DNA of 64,000 nt from the NCBI RefSeq assembly GCF_003269275.1, contig NZ_QLTS01000008.1, positions 46,598-110,597 of the forward strand. The letters are read 5' to 3'. This DNA comes from Phascolarctobacterium faecium DSM 14760. GTDB lineage: Bacteria; Bacillota; Negativicutes; Acidaminococcales; Acidaminococcaceae. This document shows, one piece after another, positions 34,487-42,536 of this stretch. Position 1 is the first letter of the stretch, and every line of letters starts with the position of its first letter. The translations under genes and the position numbers were made by a program. The notes under the pieces were generated by a model. That model worked only from the letters and a program-made list of their open reading frames with translations, was not told the DNA's origin and made no database searches.

Positions 34487-36139
34487 ATGACTAATTATGA
34501 AGAAATCAAACAGGGGCTGGCGGATTATGAAGCAAAGGTTGCTAAAGCTAATGCCAAATTTCCTGAAAGAAAAGAGTTTAAAGAAAAACACGTGTATACT
34601 CCTTTGGATGTAGAAGGTTTTGATTACTGCTCTAAAAGCGGGTTCCCTGGACAATACCCTTTTACACGCGGCGTACAGCCGACTATGTATCGTGGGCGGT
34701 TGTGGACGATGCGCGCTTATGCAGGCTTTGCTACAGCCGAGGAAACCAATGCCCGTTATAAATATTTGCTGGAAGCAGGTCAAACCGGCCTGTCGGTAGC
34801 TATGGACCTGCCGACACAGATCGGACTTGATTCCGATGCGGAGCTTTCGCATGGTGAAGTCGGTAAAGTTGGCGTGGCTATTGATTCGCTGGCTGATATG
34901 GAAAAGCTTTTTGAAGGTATTCCTTTGGATAAAGTCAGTACTTCTATGACTATTAACGGCCCGGCTGCAGTGCTTTTGGCGATGTACGTTGCTGTTGCCG
35001 AACAGCAGGGTGTTAAGCCGGAACAATTAAAAGGCACCATTCAAAATGATATTTTAAAAGAATATATTGCCCGTGGCACATATATTTTCCCACCACGGCC
35101 TTCGATGCGGCTGATTACAGATACTTTTGAATATTGCTCTAAGAGTATTCCAAAATGGAATACGATCAGCGTAGGTGCTTACCATATTCGTGAAGCCGGT
35201 GCTTCCTGTGTACAGGAAATCGCTTTTGCATTTGCTAATGCGATGGCTTATATTGATGCGGCAATCAAGGCCGGACAGAAGGTAGATGATTTTGCTCCTG
35301 GTATTTCCTGGATCTTTACTGCCGGACTTAATATGTTTGAGGAAGTTGCTAAATTCCGTGCGGCACGCCGTTTGTGGGCGCGCATTATGAAAGAACGTTA
35401 TGGTGCTACAGTACCGAAAGCACAGATGCTGCGTGTGCATGTGCATACTGCCGGCAGTGTTCTGACTGCTCAGCAGCCGCTTAATAACGTAGCCCGTATT
35501 ACCTGGCAGGCGTTGTCTGCCGTTTTAGGCGGTATTCAGTCTATGGCCTGCTGTGCTTATGATGAAGCGATTGCTTTGCCAACTGAAGAGTCGGCTACTC
35601 TGGCACTGCGTACTCAACAGATGCTGGCTTATGAAAGTGGTATTACCGATACTATTGATCCGCTGGCAGGTTCCTATTATGTAGAAGCCCTGACGGATAG
35701 GATGGAAGCAGAAGCTTATGAATATATCAAGAAAATTGATGCTATGGGCGGTGCTGTAGCTGCTATCGAGCAAGGCTATATGCAGGGGGAAATGTCGGCT
35801 CATGCTTATGAAGATCAACGCGATATCGAAACTAAACGGTCTATAGTTGTCGGTGTTAATAAGTTTGTTGATAATAAACAACTGGCGGAACAGGATGTTC
35901 TGACTGCTGACCTTAGTGTTGCTGAACGCCAGATTGCCAAAGTCGAAAAGATGAAAGACGGACGTGATCAGAAAGCCGTCGATGCTGCTTTAACGGCGCT
36001 GAAGCAAGCTTGCGCCGGCGAAGAAAATTTGATGCCTTATCTGATTGACGCTGTTAAAACTTATGCCACTTTGGGAGAAATATGCGGCGTGATGAAAGAA
36101 ATATTCGGAGAATATAGACAGGACGGTTCCATGTTCTGA
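34487..36139 (+). CDS. Methylmalonyl-CoA-mutase-like large subunit with altered active site
   Basis: 550 residues covering only the substrate TIM barrel; the B12-binding domain is absent, as in two-subunit mutases. Aligned from memory to Propionibacterium MutB, conserved residues are Met67 (78), Arg71 (82), Thr74 (85), Arg76 (87), Tyr78 (89), Gln186 (197), Arg196 (207), His233 (244), His318 (328) and Glu360 (370). Changed are Gln64 for Tyr75, Ala77 for Gln88, Met106 for Phe117, Gly272 for Arg283, His320 for Gln330, Ser324 for Trp334, Ala354 for His364 and Cys356 for Asn366. Tyr89 and Arg207 bind the substrate carboxylate, so a dicarboxylyl-CoA substrate is likely, but not ordinary methylmalonyl-CoA. 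RBS AGGGG. The small subunit must lie elsewhere, or the protein works differently. Confidence 0.8.
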   Translation: MTNYEEIKQGLADYEAKVAKANAKFPERKEFKEKHVYTPLDVEGFDYCSKSGFPGQYPFTRGVQPTMYRGRLWTMRAYAGFATAEETNARYKYLLEAGQTGLSVAMDLPTQIGLDSDAELSHGEVGKVGVAIDSLADMEKLFEGIPLDKVSTSMTINGPAAVLLAMYVAVAEQQGVKPEQLKGTIQNDILKEYIARGTYIFPPRPSMRLITDTFEYCSKSIPKWNTISVGAYHIREAGASCVQEIAFAFANAMAYIDAAIKAGQKVDDFAPGISWIFTAGLNMFEEVAKFRAARRLWARIMKERYGATVPKAQMLRVHVHTAGSVLTAQQPLNNVARITWQALSAVLGGIQSMACCAYDEAIALPTEESATLALRTQQMLAYESGITDTIDPLAGSYYVEALTDRMEAEAYEYIKKIDAMGGAVAAIEQGYMQGEMSAHAYEDQRDIETKRSIVVGVNKFVDNKQLAEQDVLTADLSVAERQIAKVEKMKDGRDQKAVDAALTALKQACAGEENLMPYLIDAVKTYATLGEICGVMKEIFGEYRQDGSMF

Positions 36140-36181
36140 TCTGACTGACAGGTTGTGAGTGAAAGAACGGAGTTGATTGTT

Positions 36182-37546
36182 ATGACAACGAAAGCATTGG
36201 CTGATTTTGTGGCAAGCGTACAATATGATAAATTGAGTCCGGAAACAGTTCGGATTACAAAGCAGTGTATTTTAGATTGGCTGGGAGTCTGTATTCGCGG
36301 TTCGCAGGAAAAACCTATCCAAATCATTCGTAAGTTGCTGCTGGATGGCGGGGGTAAGGCACAGTCTACAGTTTTGGCTGGACAGACGGAACAAACTACT
36401 GCTTTAAATGCTGCATTTTGTAATGGAAGCGCTTCCCATTCACTTGATTTTGATGACCTTCATAATCCATCTATTATACATCTGGCTACAGTAGTTGTAC
36501 CGCCGGTATTTGCCATTGCTGAGGCGGAGCATAAAAGCGGTAAAGATATGTTGGCAGCTGTAGTAGCAGGATATGAGGTTGGCGGCCGCGTAGGCGAATC
36601 CGTTATCCCTGAGTCCTATTTCTTCTGGCATACTACCGGTACAGCAGGTACCTTAGGCGCTGCCGCTTCGGCAGCGAAGGTTTTAGGTCTTGATGCGGCT
36701 GCGACGCTGCAATGTCTTGGCAGTGCTGGTACACAGGCGGCAGGGTTGTGGGAATTTTTGAAAGAGGGCGCAATGAGCAAAACTCTGCATGCCGGTAAAA
36801 GTTCATATGCCGGCGTACTTTCAGCATATCTGGCCCGTGCTGGTTTTACTGGTGCGACAAAGATATTGGAAGGAGAAAAAGGCTTTTGCCGGGCTATGGT
36901 CACAGAGCCGCATTTGGAAAAATTGACGGATGGGCTGAATGATGGTATATATAAGATTGATAATAATTCGTTCAAACCTTATGCCTGCTGTAAACATTCT
37001 CATGCCGCGCTGTATGCGATGCAGGTGCTGCGTACTGAGCATGGATTGAAGCCTGATGATGTTGAAGCGATAGAGATTTTAGTCAATGAGATCACTGATT
37101 TTCTGATCAATAATCCTCAGCCTGAAAATCCGTATGGCTGCAAGTTCAGTATCCAATATTGTGTTGCCGGGATGCTCAAATACGGCGATATGGGTGTTGA
37201 TCGCTTCCTGACGGAAGTTATTGGTGATGCTGAAGTCCGTAGCTTGATGGCGAAGACCAAGGTCATGCGTGATGCTGCGATCGAGGCGGTACATGCTGCT
37301 GATGCTGCAAAACTGGCATCAAAGCTTATCGTTCGCTGTAAAGATGGGCGAGTATTGGAGTTACAGGTAGATTTTCCGAAAGGAGATCCGCCTAATCCGA
37401 TGAGCTGGGATGAAAGTGTTGCAAAATTTATGTCTTTGGCTGCTCCTGTTTACGGCGAAGAAAAAACAGCCAAGCTGTGCGGGCTTATCGATAATCTGGA
37501 AGCAAGCGCAGATTTTGCAGCAGACCTGGCTGAATGTCTGGCATAA
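36182..37546 (+). CDS. MmgE/PrpD-family protein (dehydratase/decarboxylase/isomerase)
   Basis: 454 residues of the fold that includes 2-methylcitrate dehydratase PrpD and cis-aconitate decarboxylase. Residues matching the decarboxylase active site are present: HSLDFDD (Asp91-Asp92), His100, HTTGTAGTLGAAAS (His150), and Lys200 in MSKTLHAGKSSYAGVLSA, then GFTGATKILEGEKGF. The closing domain starts near 265 with YKIDNNSFKPYACCKHSHAA. Reactions in this family act on free tricarboxylic or substituted dicarboxylic acids, so it may make or process the acid handled by the CoA-transferase and mutase beside it. No methylcitrate synthase or lyase lies in the window, arguing against a standard 2-methylcitrate cycle. 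Start at 36182 with CGGAG at 9 bases. Confidence 0.83.
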   Translation: MTTKALADFVASVQYDKLSPETVRITKQCILDWLGVCIRGSQEKPIQIIRKLLLDGGGKAQSTVLAGQTEQTTALNAAFCNGSASHSLDFDDLHNPSIIHLATVVVPPVFAIAEAEHKSGKDMLAAVVAGYEVGGRVGESVIPESYFFWHTTGTAGTLGAAASAAKVLGLDAAATLQCLGSAGTQAAGLWEFLKEGAMSKTLHAGKSSYAGVLSAYLARAGFTGATKILEGEKGFCRAMVTEPHLEKLTDGLNDGIYKIDNNSFKPYACCKHSHAALYAMQVLRTEHGLKPDDVEAIEILVNEITDFLINNPQPENPYGCKFSIQYCVAGMLKYGDMGVDRFLTEVIGDAEVRSLMAKTKVMRDAAIEAVHAADAAKLASKLIVRCKDGRVLELQVDFPKGDPPNPMSWDESVAKFMSLAAPVYGEEKTAKLCGLIDNLEASADFAADLAECLA

Positions 37547-37570
37547 GACGGCGTTAAGGAGGAACTCCCT

Positions 37571-38011
37571 GTGGTTGAAGCGGAAAAGATCAAAGCAAAG
37601 GTCAGCGAAATTTATTCGCATAATAATTTCATGCAGGAGTGCGGTATTTACATCGTAGATATGTCTTGCGGCAGCGCTACAGTTGCAGTAAAAGTAGATC
37701 CTGAGCGGCATGCTAATCTTAATGGTATGGCGCATGGAGGACTGGTTGCAACGCTGGCTGATAATGCTACAGGCATTGCAGGTGCAACGATAGGTAAAAG
37801 GGTAGTGACATCAACTATTGCTACAGATTTTATCAAAGGCGCACCGGTTGGTACGACGATCAGCGCTACTTCACGGATAACACACGCTGACGACAGATTG
37901 GTAACCATCAATATCGAAGTGCGCGATCTGGACAATGATATCCTGGTGGCTAAGGCTACAGCGGCGATGATTGTAGTGGATACATTCGCTGGGATTCCTG
38001 AAAAATGGTAA
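37571..38011 (+). CDS. PaaI-type hotdog-fold acyl-CoA thioesterase
   Basis: 146-residue hotdog protein likely to hydrolyse an acyl-CoA. The family motif NLNGMAHGGLVATLADNATGIAG (about residues 49-71, His-Gly-Gly then the catalytic Asp on the long helix) is intact, followed by VTSTIATDFIKGAPVGTTISATSRI and a final strand VAKATAAMIVVD. Start is GTG with AAGGAGG at 8 bases. It ends the four-gene operon and may release the mutase product or rescue trapped CoA. Its acyl group is unknown. Confidence 0.85.
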   Translation: MVEAEKIKAKVSEIYSHNNFMQECGIYIVDMSCGSATVAVKVDPERHANLNGMAHGGLVATLADNATGIAGATIGKRVVTSTIATDFIKGAPVGTTISATSRITHADDRLVTINIEVRDLDNDILVAKATAAMIVVDTFAGIPEKW

Positions 38012-38120
38012 TAAGAGCAGGGAGTATTATTCGGTTGTTGTGTCGTTGCAGTTAAATATTGCTGTTTGGGCATTAGCAGAAGGCAATTTTGTAAGAGTGT
38101 ACAGTTTGCTGTGATTTTCT

Positions 38121-38148
38121 AAAAAAGGCGGCTTAAGCCGTCTTTTTT
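38121..38148 (+). terminator. Terminator of the CoA-transferase/mutase operon
   Basis: AAAAAAGGCGGC, TTAA loop, GCCGTCTTTTTT (one G-T pair), 110 bases past the thioesterase stop. Confidence 0.85.
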
Positions 38149-38214
38149 GTGTTTATTTCGATACCGAAAGTAGTATTTTTGAGACCTTGTTTAAATATTG
38201 CAAAAGAAAGTTTT

Positions 38215-38261
38215 CTACCAAATATGGTTGCATGTGCAAAATAAAACACAACATCTAGTAA
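38215..38261 (+). promoter_or_regulatory. nrdR box: Candidate tandem NrdR boxes upstream of nrdD
   Basis: ACACAACATCTAGTAA (38246-38261) is close to the NrdR consensus ACACWATATMTWGTGT. A weaker match (38215-38230, core ACCAAATATGGT) lies exactly 31 bases upstream, the spacing typical for paired NrdR boxes. Both sit just upstream of the -35. Confidence 0.6.
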
Positions 38262-38269
38262 TTTTTGGC

Positions 38270-38298
38270 TTTACATTAACAATGCGCTGTGCTATGAT
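38270..38298 (+). promoter_or_regulatory. nrdDG promoter
   Basis: TTTACA (38270-38275), 17-base spacer, TATGAT (38293-38298). Confidence 0.8.
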
Positions 38299-38376
38299 GA
38301 TAATGTAAATTTTACGCATAAATAATAATTTTTGTTTGGCGTTAACGATAAGAAATTATGAAAGAAGGCGTCAGTT

Positions 38377-40503
38377 ATGAAAGTAATCAAACGTGATGGC
38401 AGTACTGCCGATTTTGACAGCAGCAAGATTATAGTTGCTATCCAGAAAGCAAATCAGGTAGTCGAACCGGAAGACCGTATCGATCAGGAACGTATCGAAG
38501 CTATCGCTCATTATGTGGAAAGTAAAAACCGCATGCGTCTTTTGGTTGAAGATATACAGGATATGGTAGAGCATCAGCTTATGGACGAGGGGAAATTCAA
38601 CCTGGCCAAGTCTTATATTATTTACCGCTATACTCGCGCTTTGGTGCGTAAGGCTAACACGACTGATGAATCCATTTTATCTCTGATCCGTAACAGTAAT
38701 AAAGATGTTATGGAGGAAAACTCTAATAAAAATGCTGTTATGGCTTCTACTCAGCGCGATCTGATTGCCGGCGAGGTTTCCAAGGACCTGACCCGCCGTC
38801 TGATCCTGCCGGAGAAGATTTCTAAAGCCCATGATGAGGGCGCTATCCATTTTCACGATGCTGATTACTTCGTACAGCCTATTTTCAACTGTTGCCTGAT
38901 CAATGTTGGCGATATGCTGGATAACGGCACTGTAATGAACGGTAAACTGATCGAAAGCCCGAAAAGTTTTCAGGTGGCTTGTACAGTAATGACTCAGATC
39001 ATCGCTTCAGTAGCCAGCAGCCAGTATGGTGGGCAGTCTGTCGATATTCGTCATTTAGGCAAATATCTGCGCCGCAGCTATGAAAAATTCAAACTGACGA
39101 TCAAAGCTGAGGTCGGTGACAGTGTTGCTGATGAAGTTGTAGAGCGCCTTACAAAAAGACGTTTGCAGGATGAGCTGCGCAGCGGTGTGCAGACAATTCA
39201 ATACCAGATTAATACTTTGATGACAACAAACGGACAATCTCCGTTTGTCACTATCTTCCTTAATCTGCAGGCGGACGATGAATATCTGGAAGAAAATGCA
39301 ATGATAGTAGAAGAGATTCTGCGGCAACGGTTGGAAGGCATTAAAAATGATAAAGGCGTTTTTGTAACGCCTGCTTTCCCGAAGCTGGTTTATGTGCTTG
39401 ATGAACATAACTGCCTGAAGGGCGGCAAGTATGATTATATTACTAAGCTGGCTGTAAAATGCAGCGCTAAACGTTTATATCCTGACTATATCTCTGCTAA
39501 AAAAATGCGTGAGAATTATGAAGGAAATGTTTTCGCACCGATGGGCTGCCGTAGTTTTTTGGCTGCCTGGAAGGATGACGAAGGCAATTACAAATTCGAA
39601 GGCCGTTTCAATCAGGGTGTCGTATCTTTGAATTTGCCTCAGGTGGCTATTTTGGCACATGGCGACGAAGAAAAATTCTGGCCATTGCTGGATGAACGCT
39701 TACAGCTTTGTTATGAAGCTTTGATGTGCCGTCATAACTCATTAAAGGGTATTCGCAGTGACGTCAGTCCTGTACATTGGCAGTATGGAGCGATTGCACG
39801 CTTGGAAAAAGGCGAAGTTATTGATAAATATCTGGAAAAAGGCTATTCTACTATTTCACTCGGTTATATTGGTTTGTACGAAATGACTAAGTTAATGAAA
39901 GATGTCAGCCACACAACACCTGAAGGGGAAGAATTTGCTTTGCGCGTGATGAAATATCTGCGTGCTGCCTGTGATAAATGGAAAAAAGAAACAGGGTTAG
40001 GTTTTGCCTTATATGGTACGCCTGCTGAATCATTGTGCTATCGTTTTGCCCGTATTGACAAAGAACGGTTTGGTACTATTGCCGATGTAACGGATAAAGG
40101 CTATTATACTAATTCTTACCACGTAGATGTTCGTGAGGATATCGACGCCTTTAGTAAATTCAATTTTGAAAGCCAGTTCCAGCGTATTTCTTCGGGCGGC
40201 GCTATTTCCTATGTTGAAATTCCTAATATGCGCCATAACCTGGAAGCAATGGAAGATGTTGTTCGCTTTATTTATGACAATATTCAATATGCTGAATTTA
40301 ATACTAAATCAGATTACTGCCATGTGTGCGGGTTTGATGGTGAGATTATCATAAACGATGATTTGGAATGGGAGTGCCCTAACTGCGGTAATAAAAATCA
40401 GACTTTAATGAATGTTACTCGCCGTACTTGTGGCTATTTAGGTGAAAATTTCTGGAACGTGGGTAAGACTAAAGAAATCAAATCCCGCGTCCTGCATCTG
40501 TAA
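38377..40503 (+). CDS. nrdD: Anaerobic ribonucleoside-triphosphate reductase NrdD
   Basis: 708-residue oxygen-sensitive class III reductase converting NTPs to dNTPs with a glycyl radical. Residues 1-90 form an ATP-cone (VIKRDGSTADFDSSKIIVAI) for allosteric control. The catalytic barrel follows (IHFHDADYF, NCCLINVGDMLDNGT, APMGCRSFLA). A C-terminal zinc site CHVCGF...CPNCGN (about 648-672) precedes the radical motif RRTCGYLGENFW (about 682-693). Activated by NrdG, encoded 16 bases downstream. Candidate NrdR boxes and a clear promoter lie upstream. Confidence 0.96.
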   Translation: MKVIKRDGSTADFDSSKIIVAIQKANQVVEPEDRIDQERIEAIAHYVESKNRMRLLVEDIQDMVEHQLMDEGKFNLAKSYIIYRYTRALVRKANTTDESILSLIRNSNKDVMEENSNKNAVMASTQRDLIAGEVSKDLTRRLILPEKISKAHDEGAIHFHDADYFVQPIFNCCLINVGDMLDNGTVMNGKLIESPKSFQVACTVMTQIIASVASSQYGGQSVDIRHLGKYLRRSYEKFKLTIKAEVGDSVADEVVERLTKRRLQDELRSGVQTIQYQINTLMTTNGQSPFVTIFLNLQADDEYLEENAMIVEEILRQRLEGIKNDKGVFVTPAFPKLVYVLDEHNCLKGGKYDYITKLAVKCSAKRLYPDYISAKKMRENYEGNVFAPMGCRSFLAAWKDDEGNYKFEGRFNQGVVSLNLPQVAILAHGDEEKFWPLLDERLQLCYEALMCRHNSLKGIRSDVSPVHWQYGAIARLEKGEVIDKYLEKGYSTISLGYIGLYEMTKLMKDVSHTTPEGEEFALRVMKYLRAACDKWKKETGLGFALYGTPAESLCYRFARIDKERFGTIADVTDKGYYTNSYHVDVREDIDAFSKFNFESQFQRISSGGAISYVEIPNMRHNLEAMEDVVRFIYDNIQYAEFNTKSDYCHVCGFDGEIIINDDLEWECPNCGNKNQTLMNVTRRTCGYLGENFWNVGKTKEIKSRVLHL

Positions 40504-40519
40504 GCGGGAGGCGTTATAA

Positions 40520-41047
40520 ATGAATTACGCTACGATAAAGACCCATGATACCGCCAATGGGCCGGGAGTGCGTGTGTCGCTGTTCGTCAGCGGCTGCACT
40601 CACCAGTGCAAAGGGTGTTTTAACCCGGAAGCATGGGACTTTAATTATGGTGCTCCTTTTACAGAAACAGAGGAAGATACAATCGTCAGAGGATTGGAGC
40701 CCTGGTTTATCCGCGGGCTTTCGCTTTTGGGCGGCGAGCCTTTTGAGCCGTCTAATCAACAGGCACTTTTGCCGTTGCTGCGTAAGGTACGTAAGGCTTA
40801 TCCTGAAAAAACGATCTGGTGTTATACCGGGTATGATTTTGAACAGGATCTTCTTACGGGTCGTTTATGTGATTGGCCGGTTACTGAGGAGTTGCTTTCT
40901 TATATAGACGTTTTAGTAGACGGCGAATTTAAGCTCGATTTAAAAAATCCCAATCTGCGTTTTCGAGGCAGTTCTAACCAGCGCGTTATTGATTTAAAAA
41001 AATCGCTGTATGGTGATGAACTGGTTTTATGGTCAGAAGCTTATTAA
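40520..41047 (+). CDS. nrdG: Anaerobic ribonucleotide reductase activating enzyme NrdG
   Basis: 175-residue radical-SAM activase that installs the glycyl radical on NrdD. The cluster motif is CTHQCKGC (CxxxCxxC) in VSGCTHQCKGCFNPEAWDF, followed by LSLLGGEPFEPSN (SAM-binding GGE) and WCYTGYDFEQ. GGGAGGCG precedes the start. Cotranscribed with nrdD. Confidence 0.95.
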   Translation: MNYATIKTHDTANGPGVRVSLFVSGCTHQCKGCFNPEAWDFNYGAPFTETEEDTIVRGLEPWFIRGLSLLGGEPFEPSNQQALLPLLRKVRKAYPEKTIWCYTGYDFEQDLLTGRLCDWPVTEELLSYIDVLVDGEFKLDLKNPNLRFRGSSNQRVIDLKKSLYGDELVLWSEAY

Positions 41048-41051
41048 AATT

Positions 41052-41090
41052 AAAACCCCTTCCACATATAATAATATGGGAGGGGTTTTT
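41052..41090 (+). terminator. nrdDG terminator
   Basis: AAAACCCCTTCC (41052-41063) pairs with GGGAGGGGTTTT (41078-41089, one G-T pair), then T. Confidence 0.88.
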
Positions 41091-41210
41091 TGTATGATAT
41101 CGTAACTAAATAATTAAAATATATAATTTGCGTAGCTTGTCTCTTCAATTAAATAGCTTTATAATATTATCAATAGATAATAATTTTAATTTTGATGTGG
41201 AGTGAAGTGC

Positions 41211-42473
41211 ATGTTAAATGTGTTTAAAAATAAACTTTCACAGATTCACAAGCAAAGTAAAGAAGCGAAAGAACTTTTGCGTTTTATCGGACCTGGTATT
41301 TTGGTAACGGTGGGATTTATCGATCCAGGAAACTGGGCTGCTAATTTGGCGGCCGGCGCCGATTACGGGTATTCTTTGCTGTGGGTCGTAACGTTATCAA
41401 CTCTGATGTTGATTTTGCTGCAGCATAATGTAGCTCATCTGGGCATCGTCACAGGTGAATGTTTATCGGAAGCAGCGACAAGATTTTTACCTAAGCGTAT
41501 TTCACGTCCAATTCTGGTTACTGCTATTATGGCGGCGCAGGCAACTGCTTTAGCTGAAATTTTGGGTGCGGCGATTGCACTTAATATGTTGTTTGGCATT
41601 CCAATTATGGCTGGTGCTGTGATTACCGCTGTCGTTTGCACACTGATGTTGTGGACAAATTCCTACAGTCGTTTGGAAACATGGATAGCGGGTTTTGTTT
41701 CTGTTATTGCCATGTCTTATTTATTTGAAATTTCAATGGTACATGTTGATTGGCCGCAGGCCGTTGTCAGCTGGACTGTGCCTAATATTCCAGCAGGCTC
41801 GATGCTGGTGGTAATGAGTATTTTAGGTGCTGTAATTATGCCGCATAATTTATTTCTGCATTCTGAAATTATTCAAAGCAGGCATTGGAACCTGGAAGAT
41901 AAGGCATTGATGGAAAAACAGCTGCGTTTTGAATTTGTCGATACTTTATTTTCTATGAGTATCGGCTGGGCAATCAACAGTGCCATGATTTTGCTGGCCG
42001 CTGCAACATTTTTTGTTCATGGAGTTAGTGTCAGTGAATTACAGCAGGCTCAGGAGCTGCTGGTGCCGCTTTTAGGTGAGAATGCAGCACATATTTTTGC
42101 AATAGCACTGCTTTTTGCAGGGATTGCTTCTACAACAACGGCGGGTATGGCAGGTGTTACTATTTTTTCAGGTATGTTCGGTGAATCTTACGATATGAAG
42201 GATATTCATTCACGTGTTGGTTTGCTGCTGACATTTGTTCCTGCTGTTATCGTTTTATATTTCATCAATGATCCCTTCTGGGGATTGATCGTCAGCCAGA
42301 TGCTGCTTAGTGTGCAGCTTCCGTTGACTGTATTTATGCAGATTTGGCTCACTTCTTCACCAAAAGTAATGGGGACTTATGCTAATAAGCCTTTTACTAA
42401 AGGTCTGCTTTATGCGGTAGGATTTATTGTTACAGCACTCAATTTGTATCTTTTATATGTTAGTTTGCAATAA
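41211..42473 (+). CDS. Nramp-family divalent metal transporter (MntH-like)
   Basis: 420-residue inner-membrane carrier with about 11 helices. Both metal-site elements are present: VGFIDPGNWAANLAAG in helix 1 (DPGN) and GAVIMPHNLFLHSEII in helix 6 (MPH, with the metal-selective Met). This predicts transport of manganese or iron rather than magnesium. The GTG at 41202 is in frame, but the ATG at 41211 has GGAG at 8 bases. It stands alone; no MntR or Fur box was identified in the AT-rich 120 bases upstream. Confidence 0.87.
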   Translation: MLNVFKNKLSQIHKQSKEAKELLRFIGPGILVTVGFIDPGNWAANLAAGADYGYSLLWVVTLSTLMLILLQHNVAHLGIVTGECLSEAATRFLPKRISRPILVTAIMAAQATALAEILGAAIALNMLFGIPIMAGAVITAVVCTLMLWTNSYSRLETWIAGFVSVIAMSYLFEISMVHVDWPQAVVSWTVPNIPAGSMLVVMSILGAVIMPHNLFLHSEIIQSRHWNLEDKALMEKQLRFEFVDTLFSMSIGWAINSAMILLAAATFFVHGVSVSELQQAQELLVPLLGENAAHIFAIALLFAGIASTTTAGMAGVTIFSGMFGESYDMKDIHSRVGLLLTFVPAVIVLYFINDPFWGLIVSQMLLSVQLPLTVFMQIWLTSSPKVMGTYANKPFTKGLLYAVGFIVTALNLYLLYVSLQ

Positions 42474-42490
42474 AATAATGATGCGGTATG

Positions 42491-42527
42491 AATTAAAACG
42501 GTTCAGCTTAGCTGAACCGTTTTAATT
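42491..42527. terminator. Bidirectional terminator
   Basis: A 17-bp perfect palindromic stem AATTAAAACGGTTCAGC, TTA loop, complement, between the convergent Nramp gene and the unknown gene. Confidence 0.9.
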
Positions 42528-42536
42528 ATTAATCTG

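Noticed and set aside
34151..35026. 291-codon minus-strand frame across the CoA-transferase/mutase junction
   Set aside because: Shadow of two strongly conserved genes; no family resemblance.
36182..37546. MmgE/PrpD gene as evidence for a 2-methylcitrate cycle
   Set aside because: No methylcitrate synthase or methylisocitrate lyase is present in the window, and the neighbours fit a different pathway.
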